64,000 nt of DNA from Ardenticatenaceae bacterium (GCA_030065875.1 JASJCR010000012.1:18105-82104); one strand, 5' to 3'; counted from the stretch's first letter, positions 9,961-18,237 are shown. The notes: generated from the letters alone by a model not told the origin. Made by a program: numbers and translations.

Positions 9961-10824
9961 ATGAACAATTTGGTGTTTTCAAAATTAGATATAAAAGATG
10001 ATTCAAGGGCGTTGTTGGCTTCAATTGAAGCTCATCTTGGGCCGGTGGCATCGATTGACGTATTAGGTTTTGGAGACACCTACCTGATCGAAAGTGAAAG
10101 CGGACTATATGTTCTCAAATACGGCCGTGAAGATCTATTTTATCAGCTGAATACTCTTTTTGGTTTTTGCAAAAAGGCTGGCCTTGGTGCGCCTACCTTG
10201 GTCGACTGGCCTGATGGGCGGGTGCGTCAACTTCTGCTTATGACCTACATTCCGGGAGAGCCACTCAATCAACAGAAAAACTGGTGGCCGGATTATAAAC
10301 ATCAAATCCGAAGACTGCTGGAGCATCTTCAAGAATTGCCGGTTCGTCCGTCGTTTCCGGCGCTGGTGCCGCGCTGGGAAAGTGATTTGAATCGCAATCT
10401 GCCAGAGAAATATCAACCTTTGCTGCAAAAAATCATGATTGGTCTGGACCTGGAACCAACGGTCGCGCACGGATACTTTGCACCACAAAATATCATCGAT
10501 AACGGGCGAACCTTGGCCCTAATCAACTGGCACCATTTTGGAAATTCCTTCCCGGCATTTGATGCCGGCTGGCTGCTGGCAATCAATCGTGTTTATGGCC
10601 AGGTATCAGAAAATCACGGCCAGATGCAGTCGGACCTTTCCGCGCTTTTCCGGGATCCGTTTCAGCCTTATTTTGGTGAAGGGTTGAGCCTTTTGTGCCT
10701 CCTATATCTGGCGCGCAAAAAAAATCCCCGGCCGCTTCCTCAAACCTATGTTTCGAACAAAATTATCTCGGGCCTCCATGGCTGGATGAAGCAGGCGGCT
10801 TATCTTTGGCCGGATATTCCTTGA
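9961..10824 (+). CDS. Aminoglycoside-phosphotransferase-fold pseudokinase
   Basis: 287 residues with the APH/choline-kinase fold: a nucleotide-loop region VLGFGDTYLIES, ATP-site Lys in YVLKYGRED, and hinge LLMTYIPGEPL. The catalytic Brenner motif, normally HGDxxxxN, reads HGYFAPQN, so Asp is replaced by Tyr172. The second metal ligand, normally IDW, reads INW (Asn189). Loss of the catalytic base and change of the Mg ligand predict little or no phosphotransfer, so the protein may be a sensor, regulator or binding scaffold. The ORF is intact and not decaying, which argues for a retained non-catalytic role. GGGGAG lies about 8 nt before the ATG. No operon partner is seen. Confidence 0.72.
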   Translation: MNNLVFSKLDIKDDSRALLASIEAHLGPVASIDVLGFGDTYLIESESGLYVLKYGREDLFYQLNTLFGFCKKAGLGAPTLVDWPDGRVRQLLLMTYIPGEPLNQQKNWWPDYKHQIRRLLEHLQELPVRPSFPALVPRWESDLNRNLPEKYQPLLQKIMIGLDLEPTVAHGYFAPQNIIDNGRTLALINWHHFGNSFPAFDAGWLLAINRVYGQVSENHGQMQSDLSALFRDPFQPYFGEGLSLLCLLYLARKKNPRPLPQTYVSNKIISGLHGWMKQAAYLWPDIP

Positions 10825-10959
10825 TTTGTAACCGTTCTGCTTTCATTGCCAAATCGTAACGGAAGCTCAACGTTTTTTATGAAGGGGGCAGCCGGGTCAT
10901 TTTGGTTTGCCATGTGATAAAATTGACGCGCAGTTTCCAAGAAGATCAAATTATTATAT

Positions 10960-11094
10960 TAAGTAATTTACAAAAAATTTTATAAGAAAAAACGTCCGCA
11001 GATTACGCAGATTTTCGCAGATTAGAGGAAGAAATCTGTGAAAATCCGTGTTAATCCGTGGCTTTTTTTAACAATTCTTTTTGTAAACCACTTA
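10960..11094. repeat. Hairpin element with ~60-bp imperfect terminal inverted repeats (copy a)
   Basis: The left end TAAGTAATTTACAAAAA and the inverted right end TAAGTGGTTTACAAAAA start arms of roughly 60 bp. Each arm carries ~9-bp-spaced units (CGCAGATTA, CGCAGATTTT on the left; AATCCGTGG, AATCCGTGT on the right). A second full copy in the opposite orientation lies at 17605-17747, with partial copies at 18238-18327 and 25955-26004. No transposase is inside, so it is a MITE- or REP-like non-autonomous element. It abuts the start of the YdeI-like gene. Confidence 0.75.
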
Positions 11095-11123
11095 ATCAGC
11101 AACATTTGGGCAAAACGCTTGCT

Positions 11124-11705
11124 ATGAAAAAACAATTTGCACAAGTTCAGGTGGAGAGTCGGGCTGCATGGCGGTCGTGGCTGGCGGCCAACTACACCCA
11201 AACTGAAGGGATATGGCTGGTAACCTTCAAGAAACACGTCAAGGATAAATATCTGCCCTATGACGATATCGTCGAAGAGGCGCTGTGTTTTGGCTGGATA
11301 GACAGTTTGCCGCGCAAGCTCGATGAGGATCGGACGATGCTGTTTTTGTCGCCCCGCCGGCCGAAAAGCCCCTGGTCGGGTTTAAACAAGCGGCGGATTG
11401 AAAAGATCATGGCGGAAGGATTGATGATGCCTCCCGGACAGGCGATGATCGATCAGGCCAAAGAAGATGGTTCATGGAGCCTGTACGACGATATTGAAGC
11501 GCTGGTGATTCCCCCTGATTTGGCGGCCGCCCTTGAGGCGAATTCGGCGGCCAGAAAATATTTTGATAGATTTAGCGACTCATCGAAAAAAGGGATTTTG
11601 TGGTGGATTAAGAGCGCCAAACGGCCGGCAACCCGTCAGAAAAGAATTGCCGAAACGGTGGCGTTGGCGGCGCAAAATATTAAGGCCAATCACCCCCGGC
11701 CATAA
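11124..11705 (+). CDS. YdeI/OmpD-associated family protein
   Basis: 193 residues from the ATG at 11124; an upstream in-frame ATG at 11058 lies inside the repeat element and is rejected. Family hallmarks are the N-terminal ESRAAWRSWLAANY, GIWLVTFKK, the signature EEALCFGWIDSLPRKLD, then SPRRPKSPWSGLNKRRIE. The C-terminal helical tail contains KKGILWWIKSAKRPATRQKRI. Members (YdeI, bacteriocin-protection YdeI/OmpD-associated) have no firmly established activity; some affect resistance to cationic peptides. A hairpin terminator follows at once (11721-11764). Confidence 0.85.
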   Translation: MKKQFAQVQVESRAAWRSWLAANYTQTEGIWLVTFKKHVKDKYLPYDDIVEEALCFGWIDSLPRKLDEDRTMLFLSPRRPKSPWSGLNKRRIEKIMAEGLMMPPGQAMIDQAKEDGSWSLYDDIEALVIPPDLAAALEANSAARKYFDRFSDSSKKGILWWIKSAKRPATRQKRIAETVALAAQNIKANHPRP

Positions 11706-11720
11706 GAGGAAATTGAATTA

Positions 11721-11764
11721 AAAAAAGCATGGGCATTTTTAATCAAAAACGCTCATGCTTTTTT
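11721..11764. terminator. Bidirectional rho-independent terminator
   Basis: Stem AAAAAAGCATGGGC / GCTCATGCTTTTTT (11721-11734 and 11751-11764, one G-T wobble) with a 16-nt loop. Poly-A and poly-T flanks suit both the YdeI-like gene and the convergent gene at 11788. Confidence 0.8.
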
Positions 11765-11787
11765 CGCTATACCCTCTGAGGTAAATG

Positions 11788-12189
11788 TTAAAGCAAGCTG
11801 GGTGGCAGTGAATTGCCTACTGTCACCATGCGCTCGGCCAGTTCACGATGCTGTTTGTGAAGAGGTTTCCGCGTATCCTGCAAAAAATGGTTGAGATGTT
11901 GATGCCAAATTTTGTAGCTGGGAAAATACTCAATACACTTCAAATCATTTTTCCATTGAGCATAGCCAAACGGATCAACAACGCGGTTATTTATTTCTAT
12001 CCAGGTATGTGAGGTGCGCACGTTATGAACGGGATTTAAGACGTATCCTTCCACAAAGAACACCTGTTTGAAATTGGTCAGCTGCAAAATTAATGTTTGT
12101 AAGGCGATGGCCGTGGGCGTGCCTTCTTTATCTGAAAGATTTTTCCAGGCGATTTTGCTGAGAGTGAGGTCGATGTTCATGTGTTTCAT
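11788..12189 (-). CDS. Small hypothetical protein, possible transglutaminase-like remnant
   Basis: 133 residues, not firmly recognised. The motif VRTSHTWIEINNRVVDPFG (about 55-73) resembles the His and Asp strands of transglutaminase/NlpC-like folds (HxWxE ... vvDP). No upstream catalytic Cys in the usual helix position is visible, and the domain is shorter than typical members. It may thus be a binding-only or degenerate version. The gene lacks CGGCCG sites, unlike its neighbours, hinting at a different origin. An alternative start is three codons in (MNIDL). It converges on the YdeI-like gene across a shared terminator. Confidence 0.5.
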   Translation of the reverse strand: MKHMNIDLTLSKIAWKNLSDKEGTPTAIALQTLILQLTNFKQVFFVEGYVLNPVHNVRTSHTWIEINNRVVDPFGYAQWKNDLKCIEYFPSYKIWHQHLNHFLQDTRKPLHKQHRELAERMVTVGNSLPPSLL

Positions 12190-12340
12190 CCAATTCCGGT
12201 GATGGCTAAGAGTAAGGTATGGTTAAACTATACTCCCACAACGGCCGCGATTCTTTACGTATTGATACGTAATTTTGGGAATTGGTGACTAATTTTATTG
12301 ACGTTTTGTAGCGATTTAACCAATCCACACAATCTGCATT

Positions 12341-12385
12341 TGTAAGGGCTTGGCTAGTAGGGGCTTGGCTAGCCAAGCCCTTACA
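12341..12385. repeat. Long perfect palindrome next to recombinase gene
   Basis: Arms of 17 nt (TGTAAGGGCTTGGCTAG at 12341-12357; inverse at 12369-12385) flank a direct repeat of GGGCTTGGCTAG. The centre 12361-12380, GGGCTTGGCTAGCCAAGCCC, is itself a 20-bp perfect palindrome. The rest of the 12190-12508 gap shows no gene. It may be a REP element or a recombination site. Confidence 0.7.
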
Positions 12386-12508
12386 CAAAGTCTTTGGTTT
12401 CACCCTGGCCACCTGTACACAGCCTGAACGCGACAAGGACGGTCAGCATGGTGGAGAGGCGCAAGCGGTGGATTCTTTTTTGGGGATGGAGAATATCAAA
12501 AAAACGAC

Positions 12509-13639
12509 TTAATAATCGAGGTTTACCCCTTTGTTGACCACTTTTGCCTTTTCGACATAGCGGCCGGGGGTTTGCATGTTGGTCCATCCCCCGGCATCGC
12601 GCAGGACAAAGGGGTTGGTGGTGGCGGCAGCACGGGTGGCCCAGGTGTGCCGCAAATCGTGGGGGCTTAATTCGGGTAGTCCCAGGATCTCCTGACCCAG
12701 CAGCTTGATGCGAGCGCCAATCGCACGGACCGACATACCGGTTTTGGAGAGCCGGCCGTTTTTTAAGCTGCCACGCAGCAGGCGCCCATACGGCCGGCGA
12801 AAGCGACGATAAGCGTGCAGCACGGTCACTAAATCCTCAGAGAGGGCCATCTTGTCGAGAGAATCGGTTTTTTGCCGATACACTTTTATATAGCCGGGTT
12901 CCCTCAAATCCTCAACTTTTAACTCGGCCGCTTCGCTGGCCCGCAGCCCCAAATCGAGAAGCAGACACACGAGCAGGCGGTCGCGAATGCCTTGAGGGGA
13001 ATCGCTGTGACTGGATTTGAGCTGGCGCGCCTGGGGTGCGGTCAGCACAATCGACTCTCTTTTTTTATTGCCTACTCGATTTTTCGTCCGCTTCTGATCG
13101 ATGCGCCGGGCCTCGGCCGGTGTATACTGCTGGATTTCCTTGATAAGAGAAAGCTCTTCAGGTGGAATGACGCCTGCTTTGGTGGCCAAACGGCAGTAGG
13201 TGCGAACGATGGAAAGGCGATTGTTGACGGTTGGGACAGAATATCCCTGATTGAGCTGCCATTTGATAAATCCGTCCACCAACCCCCAGGTGACCCCGTG
13301 CCAGGCGGCCGGAATCCGTTGGCAAAGATGAGCGGTGGCCACAAATATCGGCTGGGTGCCGGTTTTTTCGGCATATTTTTCTATTTGGGAGATCAGCGGT
13401 TGACCGGTATCGCGCGCCCAATTGACGGCGGTTTGCTGAAGCTGCTCACCGACCTGCAAATAATCGAGATAGGTGACCCAGAGGATTAACCCCGCAAAGT
13501 GATTGCGCACCGTCCCTAACGCGCGTCGTGAAAGATAATCTTCAAAAATCGCGTTGGACGCCAAACGGCTGGCCATTTGACCGGCTTGGGCGAGCTGGGC
13601 GGCCGCTCGATCGAGATGGGCAAGAGGGAAATCGCTCAT
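12509..13639 (-). CDS. Tyrosine recombinase / site-specific integrase (XerC/D-like)
   Basis: 376 residues: an N-terminal SAM-like core-binding domain (about 20-165) and a C-terminal catalytic domain. Catalytic residues are visible: Arg in LGLRASEAAEL, a candidate Lys around QKTDSLDK, HxxR in HDLRHTW (His327, Arg330), Trp352 in GGWTN in the His/Trp position, and nucleophile Tyr361 in GRYVEKAK. The protein is longer than XerC/XerD (about 300), with an enlarged linker rich in Arg/Lys. No excisionase, phage genes or tRNA attachment site is nearby, so it could be a stand-alone recombinase or an integron-like relic. A long palindrome lies 124 nt beyond its 3' end. Confidence 0.85.
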   Translation of the reverse strand: MSDFPLAHLDRAAAQLAQAGQMASRLASNAIFEDYLSRRALGTVRNHFAGLILWVTYLDYLQVGEQLQQTAVNWARDTGQPLISQIEKYAEKTGTQPIFVATAHLCQRIPAAWHGVTWGLVDGFIKWQLNQGYSVPTVNNRLSIVRTYCRLATKAGVIPPEELSLIKEIQQYTPAEARRIDQKRTKNRVGNKKRESIVLTAPQARQLKSSHSDSPQGIRDRLLVCLLLDLGLRASEAAELKVEDLREPGYIKVYRQKTDSLDKMALSEDLVTVLHAYRRFRRPYGRLLRGSLKNGRLSKTGMSVRAIGARIKLLGQEILGLPELSPHDLRHTWATRAAATTNPFVLRDAGGWTNMQTPGRYVEKAKVVNKGVNLDY

Positions 13640-13656
13640 GGTACAGAATATTGAAC

Positions 13657-13683
13657 CACAAAAAGCACAAAAAACACAAAATA
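13657..13683. repeat. Three tandem nonamers CACAAAAAG/CACAAAAAA/CACAAAATA
   Basis: Three consecutive 9-bp units lie between the recombinase start and the small membrane protein gene. They belong to the same ~9-bp period class as the CACGGATTA-type hairpins elsewhere in the window. Confidence 0.6.
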
Positions 13684-13703
13684 TGCCAAATCAGCTCGAG
13701 AAA

Positions 13704-13946
13704 TCATTTATCGCGCAGCTTCTCAAGGATTAAGAAGAAGCCCCACAAAATGGCGATTAAGATTGATCCGGCCAATAAAAATGGCAAGGCGGTGATCAAC
13801 GCCCACCCGCCAAATATCCAGGTAATGAGCCCCCCGCCGAGCCCAATCAGGACTATAATCGTCAAGATTAAGAAGTTTCGATCAGCTCGCTGCCGTTCTT
13901 TTCGGGTGTTGGTTGGTTTATTAGCCATAATATTTGTCATCAGCAT
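13704..13946 (-). CDS. Small two-helix membrane protein
   Basis: 80 residues (74 if the internal ATG at 13926-13928, MANKPTN, is used). A basic, Lys/Arg-rich N-terminal tail (about 7-24) precedes two strong hydrophobic helices: about 27-47 (LILTIIVLIGLGGGLITWIF) and 50-72 (ALITALPFLLAGSILIAIL). It ends in a charged EKLRDK. No family could be named. The codon pattern and membrane topology look genuine. No clear ribosome site is present; translation may be leaderless. It lies between the recombinase and the divergent sugar kinase. Confidence 0.6.
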   Translation of the reverse strand: MLMTNIMANKPTNTRKERQRADRNFLILTIIVLIGLGGGLITWIFGGWALITALPFLLAGSILIAILWGFFLILEKLRDK

Positions 13947-14005
13947 GCCATACTGTTGTGCAGAAGTGATGGAGAAGTTCTAAACAAGCGATGGAGATAA
14001 TCTAG

Positions 14006-14926
14006 ATGAGCAAAATTTTGGTTGTTGGCAATGTGAATGTCGAAACTTCACTACCGATTCGCCAATTTCCCATTCAATATGAACCGGTGCGCTATTTGCG
14101 AGGGGAGATTTCACAGCAGGTGTCCGCAGTGGGATTTAACGTAGCTAAAGCGTTGGTTACCCTGGGTCATCAAGTGCAACTGCTGTCCGTGATCGGCCGG
14201 GATCTGGCGGCCGAGCAAATCAAAGCGGCCGTCGTTGAAACGGGGATCAACCCGACCGGTTTGCTGCAGCTGGCTCCTACTTCAGCGCAATCAGTCGTGC
14301 TGTACGATGACAACGGCCGGCGGCAAATTCACACCGATTTACAACCGGTCCTCGATCAGGAAATTCCACTGGACCGATTTTACGCGGCCGCTGAGGAAAG
14401 CGAAATCATAGTTGTGACTAATATAAGCTACGGCCGGATTCTGCTGCCGGCCGCTCTGCAGCTGGGTAAGATCATTGTGAGCGATGTACAAACAATTGCC
14501 GATCTAGATGATGAATACAATCGACCATTTTTAATGGCGGCCGATTGGCTTTTTATGAGTGGAGAAAAATTGCCAATTCCCGCTCCAGAGTGGATCGACC
14601 TCTTGTACGATCGCTACGGGCCGGAGCTGGTAATCATTGGCATGGGGGCTGATGGAGCGTGGCTGGGCGGGCGCAAAAGCAGCTATTGTCCCGCCCCAAA
14701 AATCGATCAGGTAAAAAGCAGCGGAGGAGCGGGAGATGCCCTTTGTGCCGCCTTTGTGCACGGCATGTGTATGACCAATGATCCTGTCCAGGCTTTAAAA
14801 ATGGCCGTGGCTTTTGCTTCCCATAAAGTGCGGTTTGAGGGATCCTCTGCAGGTTATTTAGATCGGGATAACCTGCAGAGAATCGTGAATTCAATTGAGG
14901 ATGGATTGCAGGCTGCCAACAAGTGA
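14006..14926 (+). CDS. PfkB-family carbohydrate kinase
   Basis: 306 residues of the ribokinase fold, which phosphorylates sugars or nucleosides. The N-terminal strand ILVVGNVNVETSLPI and the Gly-rich region VSAVGFNVAKALVTLGH correspond to PfkB signature 1 (normally GGxxxN; here AVGFN). The anion-hole/catalytic signature 2 reads SSGGAGDALCAAFVHG, with the base Asp retained in GAGD. The substrate cannot be assigned. The last 36 nt overlap the 3' end of the convergent halogenase-like gene (14891-14926). Confidence 0.88.
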   Translation: MSKILVVGNVNVETSLPIRQFPIQYEPVRYLRGEISQQVSAVGFNVAKALVTLGHQVQLLSVIGRDLAAEQIKAAVVETGINPTGLLQLAPTSAQSVVLYDDNGRRQIHTDLQPVLDQEIPLDRFYAAAEESEIIVVTNISYGRILLPAALQLGKIIVSDVQTIADLDDEYNRPFLMAADWLFMSGEKLPIPAPEWIDLLYDRYGPELVIIGMGADGAWLGGRKSSYCPAPKIDQVKSSGGAGDALCAAFVHGMCMTNDPVQALKMAVAFASHKVRFEGSSAGYLDRDNLQRIVNSIEDGLQAANK

Positions 14927-16618
14927 CCACCGGTATTTTTTGCGGCTGTTTTTTTGTCGCCGGACGGCCGTGGTTGAGTACGTTAATTTTTCGCGGATAA
15001 ACACCCGCACCATTTCCAATACGGTGTGATCGCCAAAGAAGTGTTGGCGGTAGGCACCGGAGCGCATAAAGCCGTTGTTGGGATCGAGCAAATTGAGGCG
15101 CAGCTTGTTTTTGGGCAGATGGGTGGCCCCGTTCAAAATCGCCAAAAAGGCGTCGGGCATCCAGCTGACCGACTTCAATATTTCATGGATTTCTTCCAGC
15201 GCTAGATCGATTGACGCCTGGTTGGCGTAATCAACTTTTTCAGCCAGGTTAAAAACCCGTTCACATATACTTTCAAATTCAGGGTAACCACCGCCCGCCA
15301 ATTTTAAGGTGACCAGCTCCTGATAATAATCTTCCGGCGTTTGAGCCATTGCCCGCATGCTGCTCAATTTGACCAGCTCGGTGTATGCCCCGAGCAACCA
15401 CACGACCGACATCGCCTGCCACATATCGGGATGTTCAAATGAAGCGTAGCTGTTGGCGATCAGGCGATCGGCCGTGGCCAAATAATTTTGGGTGACCGTT
15501 TCCAGAGGAGCAAACGCTTTGGCTGAATAATCACCTGTTTCTCGAGCGTTTAGCAGCAGATGGGCCAGTAAAGAAACGGCGGACAGCGAACAATAAAGCC
15601 CTTTTGAGAAGAGAGGGTCGATAAACCCGGCCGCATGGCCTAACAGCGCCCAGCGATCTCCTACAACCTGGGTGGACCCATACTGCAGACGCGGGGTGCG
15701 GGCCCACTGCCGGATCGGCTTGGCGCTCTTAAATTGGGCCGCGATTGAGGGAAATTGAGAAATCACCTCATAAAATTCCTGTTCGGGTGTTAAATCCGGC
15801 CGGTCGGGCCACTCTCGAGGATCGAGCATTAACCCTACGGAGATAATCGGATTGGTGCTGCGGCTGTGATTGTTGAAGGGTATAACCCACAACCACCCCC
15901 CTTTAAACACGTGATGCAGGGTGCCCTCAGCCATCGGGAAAGGAAGATCCTCGGCCGTTTGCACCCCTGGCAGATCGTCAAAGCGCGGGACGTCAATCAT
16001 GTGCGTGAAGATCGCCCGGGAGTGGGTTTGCAAATCGCGGTGACGCAGGTTGAGCTGATCGGCAATCAAGGAGCGAAATCCACCGGCATCAACGACATAA
16101 GCGGCCTGTATTTCGCGGCCGTCTGCGGTGTGTATGACGTGTAATGAGTCTTTTAGATCGATCTGTTTAACGGGCGTATTTTGTAAAACCGTAGCCCCAT
16201 GGTGGATGGCGCAGGTCATCAGATAGTAATCTGTATCTTGCCGGTACAAATGAAGTTCGTGACCGTGTGGCTCCTTGGGAATAATCGCCTGCAGCACGCG
16301 GTTGTGGTCGAGCATTTCCCCGGCCTCGTGATGGGCAAAGCCGAAATGGCGTTTGACCCCGTGCGATGTTCCAATATGATCGATGTAATTTTCTGAACTG
16401 AAGTAAGCTAATTCTGGAATGTCATATATCTCGGCCAGAGCGCGCATCGATTCCGACGTCTCCAAAATCATTGATTCGCCAATGGCAAAACGCGGGTGGT
16501 TTTTTGCTTCAAAAATAACCACTTTTTGGCCGTGTCGAGCGAGGATCGTGCCCAGTATACTGCCGGCTATGCCGGAACCAATGATGGCGACATCGTAAAC
16601 TTCTTGTTGTTGACCCAT
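14891..16618 (-). CDS. FAD-dependent halogenase-like oxidoreductase
   Basis: 575 residues. The N-terminal Rossmann FAD motif is GSGIAGSILG (about 14-23). GESMILET follows, where flavin halogenases and geranylgeranyl-reductase-like enzymes have their conserved GES. WLWVIPFN matches the WxWxIP signature of flavin-dependent halogenases, and a DPLFSKGL-like FAD-binding segment follows. A long C-terminal helical extension (about 380-575) is present. By family it uses reduced flavin to oxidise or halogenate a substrate, often carrier-bound; no carrier protein or reductase is adjacent. Paired CGTTTATTT motifs lie 86-105 nt upstream. Confidence 0.78.
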   Translation of the reverse strand: MGQQQEVYDVAIIGSGIAGSILGTILARHGQKVVIFEAKNHPRFAIGESMILETSESMRALAEIYDIPELAYFSSENYIDHIGTSHGVKRHFGFAHHEAGEMLDHNRVLQAIIPKEPHGHELHLYRQDTDYYLMTCAIHHGATVLQNTPVKQIDLKDSLHVIHTADGREIQAAYVVDAGGFRSLIADQLNLRHRDLQTHSRAIFTHMIDVPRFDDLPGVQTAEDLPFPMAEGTLHHVFKGGWLWVIPFNNHSRSTNPIISVGLMLDPREWPDRPDLTPEQEFYEVISQFPSIAAQFKSAKPIRQWARTPRLQYGSTQVVGDRWALLGHAAGFIDPLFSKGLYCSLSAVSLLAHLLLNARETGDYSAKAFAPLETVTQNYLATADRLIANSYASFEHPDMWQAMSVVWLLGAYTELVKLSSMRAMAQTPEDYYQELVTLKLAGGGYPEFESICERVFNLAEKVDYANQASIDLALEEIHEILKSVSWMPDAFLAILNGATHLPKNKLRLNLLDPNNGFMRSGAYRQHFFGDHTVLEMVRVFIREKLTYSTTAVRRQKNSRKKYRWSLVGSLQSILN

Positions 16619-16703
16619 ATTTAATCTCCTATACAGTGATGCAGTCGGCAGTGACGCATTAAATTAATAATACGTAAAAGATTGAATAAAGTCTCCCCAT
16701 AAT

Positions 16704-16723
16704 CGTTTATTTGTCGTTTATTT
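16704..16723. promoter_or_regulatory. Paired CGTTTATTT motifs, 11 bp apart
   Basis: CGTTTATTT at 16704-16712 and again at 16715-16723, exactly 11 bp start-to-start. They lie upstream of the halogenase-like gene. The same nonamer pair occurs 22 bp apart before an SRPBCC gene (22200, 22222). They are candidate binding sites for a helix-phased regulator. Confidence 0.5.
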
Positions 16724-16811
16724 GGTGGTCTGCCTGGACCTCTCTCCAGGGACACATCGAGAAATATTTTTTTAACATGGATTTGGGGGTTAAGGGGATT
16801 GGGAATCATGA

Positions 16812-17555
16812 TCAGAAAATCAGGCGGATTCCACCAAAGACGAGGACGACAGCCAGGATTCGACGGATGACCTTATGGTCAAAACGATGGGCGGCAAATT
16901 CCGCGCCGAGGTAACCACCAACGGCCACGGCCGGCAGCCACAGCCACAGGGCGGTCGGCAAAGATGGCATGACCGTTAATCGGCCGAGTAAGCCGGATAG
17001 GGAGTTAATCAACACAAAGGCGGCCGACACACCGATTGTTTCTCTGGTGGTGGCCCAACCGCTTAAGATGAGGAGCGGGCCGAGAAAAATGCCGCCGCCA
17101 ATACCGAGCAAACCGGAAACCAACCCGAGCAGGGCGCCAATTAATAGAAAAAGCCAGGTATGGGTTATTTGTTTTTTGCTGGTCGGCTGATTTGATTGAA
17201 TTTGAGTGGATCGCCACATTCGCCAGGCGGCAAAGATCAGAACGATTCCGACAATCGGCCGGTAAATCGCGGCTGCTATTTCGAGTCGCCCCCCAATAAA
17301 CGCGGCGGGCACTGAGGTGAAGGCGATGGGCCAGAAGATGCGGTTTGAGAAATGACCGGCACGGACAAATTTCCAGGTGCTGATCGACGTGACGAGGACG
17401 TTGAGCAGTAACGCTACCGGCCGCATGATCTCCGGTTGAACCCCAACAATCCCCATCGAAGCGAGATAACCGGAGCCGCCACCGCTGCCCACAGCGGCGT
17501 ACAAAAAAGCGATTAAAAAGAAGAAAAGGGCCAGCGCAGCGTCGATTAGGTCCAT
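16812..17555 (-). CDS. TauE/SafE (TSUP) family membrane exporter
   Basis: 247 residues, predominantly hydrophobic with about seven to eight membrane helices. Family features are the N-terminal AAVGSGGGSGYLASMGIVGV and its repeat in the second half, GLVSGLLGIGGGIFLGPLLI, both Gly-rich half-helices typical of TSUP proteins. Members export sulfite, sulfoacetate or other small anions. Neighbouring flavoprotein and ArsC genes hint at anion or redox detoxification, but this is only context. Confidence 0.88.
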   Translation of the reverse strand: MDLIDAALALFFFLIAFLYAAVGSGGGSGYLASMGIVGVQPEIMRPVALLLNVLVTSISTWKFVRAGHFSNRIFWPIAFTSVPAAFIGGRLEIAAAIYRPIVGIVLIFAAWRMWRSTQIQSNQPTSKKQITHTWLFLLIGALLGLVSGLLGIGGGIFLGPLLILSGWATTRETIGVSAAFVLINSLSGLLGRLTVMPSLPTALWLWLPAVAVGGYLGAEFAAHRFDHKVIRRILAVVLVFGGIRLIF

Positions 17556-17604
17556 GCTGCCCAGAATTGTACCTTATTTAGGAAAACTTTTGTCCGAGGG
17601 CGAA

Positions 17605-17747
17605 TTAAGTTGTTTACAAAAAGAATTGCTAAAAAAAAGCCACGGATTAACACTGATTTTCACAGATTTCAGTGAAATATCTGCGGCCATCTGCGCCCCT
17701 ATGGTTCACCCCTACAGGGTCTGCGGATATTTTTTCGTAAAACTTAT
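17605..17747. repeat. Hairpin element with terminal inverted repeats (copy b, inverted)
   Basis: This is the reverse-orientation counterpart of the element at 10960-11094. The left end TTAAGTTGTTTACAAAAAG, then AAAGCCACGGATTAACACTG, match the inverse of copy a. The right end is CTGCGGATATTTTTTCG then TAAAACTTAT. The central loop differs (CCCCTATGGTTCACCCCTAC). The element ends 10 nt from the arsC stop. Confidence 0.75.
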
Positions 17748-17757
17748 TGTGATCTAC

Positions 17758-18192
17758 TCAATTTTGAGTGTCGAGCCAGGACACAATTTTTTGCTCGATT
17801 TGATCGCGCACTCGGCGAAATACAATCATTTTTTCTTCTTCTGTCCCTGAAGCCGCGGCCGGATCGTCAAACAGCCAGTGCAGATGGTTTTGTGCCTGCA
17901 GCCACGATCGGGGGCAGCTTTCTTCGGCATTGCTGCAAACGGTGACGACGATCCCAAAATCGTAGCCATTTAGATATTGATCGAGGTGATCGGATGATTG
18001 TCCCGCTAGAGAAAGCCCTTTTTCAGTCATCGCTTTAATCGAAAGCGGATGGATTCCTTTTGGCTCAACCCCGGCACTGAATACCTCATAACGGTCACCC
18101 CCGTGATGGCGCAGCAGCGCTTCCGCCATCTGACTGCGGGCTGAATTGCCGGTGCAGATAAAAATCACTTTGGTTTTTGTTGAATATGACAT
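17758..18192 (-). CDS. arsC: Thioredoxin-type arsenate reductase (low-molecular-weight phosphatase fold)
   Basis: 144 residues, near the usual length. The P-loop ICTGNSARSQMAEA contains nucleophile Cys13 and Arg19 (CX5R). The redox pair of pI258-type arsenate reductases is present as Cys86 and Cys93 (VCSNAEESC, spaced seven residues). LFDDPA carries the general acid Asp. It reduces arsenate to arsenite using thioredoxin. No ArsB/Acr3 exporter or ArsR is adjacent; the TauE-like exporter is the only nearby anion transporter. Flanked on both sides by repeat elements. Confidence 0.9.
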   Translation of the reverse strand: MSYSTKTKVIFICTGNSARSQMAEALLRHHGGDRYEVFSAGVEPKGIHPLSIKAMTEKGLSLAGQSSDHLDQYLNGYDFGIVVTVCSNAEESCPRSWLQAQNHLHWLFDDPAAASGTEEEKMIVFRRVRDQIEQKIVSWLDTQN

Positions 18193-18237
18193 GTATCAAT
18201 CCCTTCCTACGTGGTCCATTTCCTAAATGCCAAAAAT

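Noticed and set aside
11058..11123. N-terminal extension of the YdeI-like protein
   Set aside because: It begins inside the repeat element; the homologous protein starts at 11124.
12206..12436. 76-codon minus-strand ORF
   Set aside because: It crosses the long palindrome and lacks any start context or similarity.
13948..14926. Attachment-site search around the recombinase
   Set aside because: No tRNA 3' end or direct repeat pair flanking a block was found, so no integrated element is claimed.
17758..18192. A full arsenic-resistance operon
   Set aside because: ArsC is clear but no ArsR of its own, no ArsB/Acr3 and no ArsM are adjacent.
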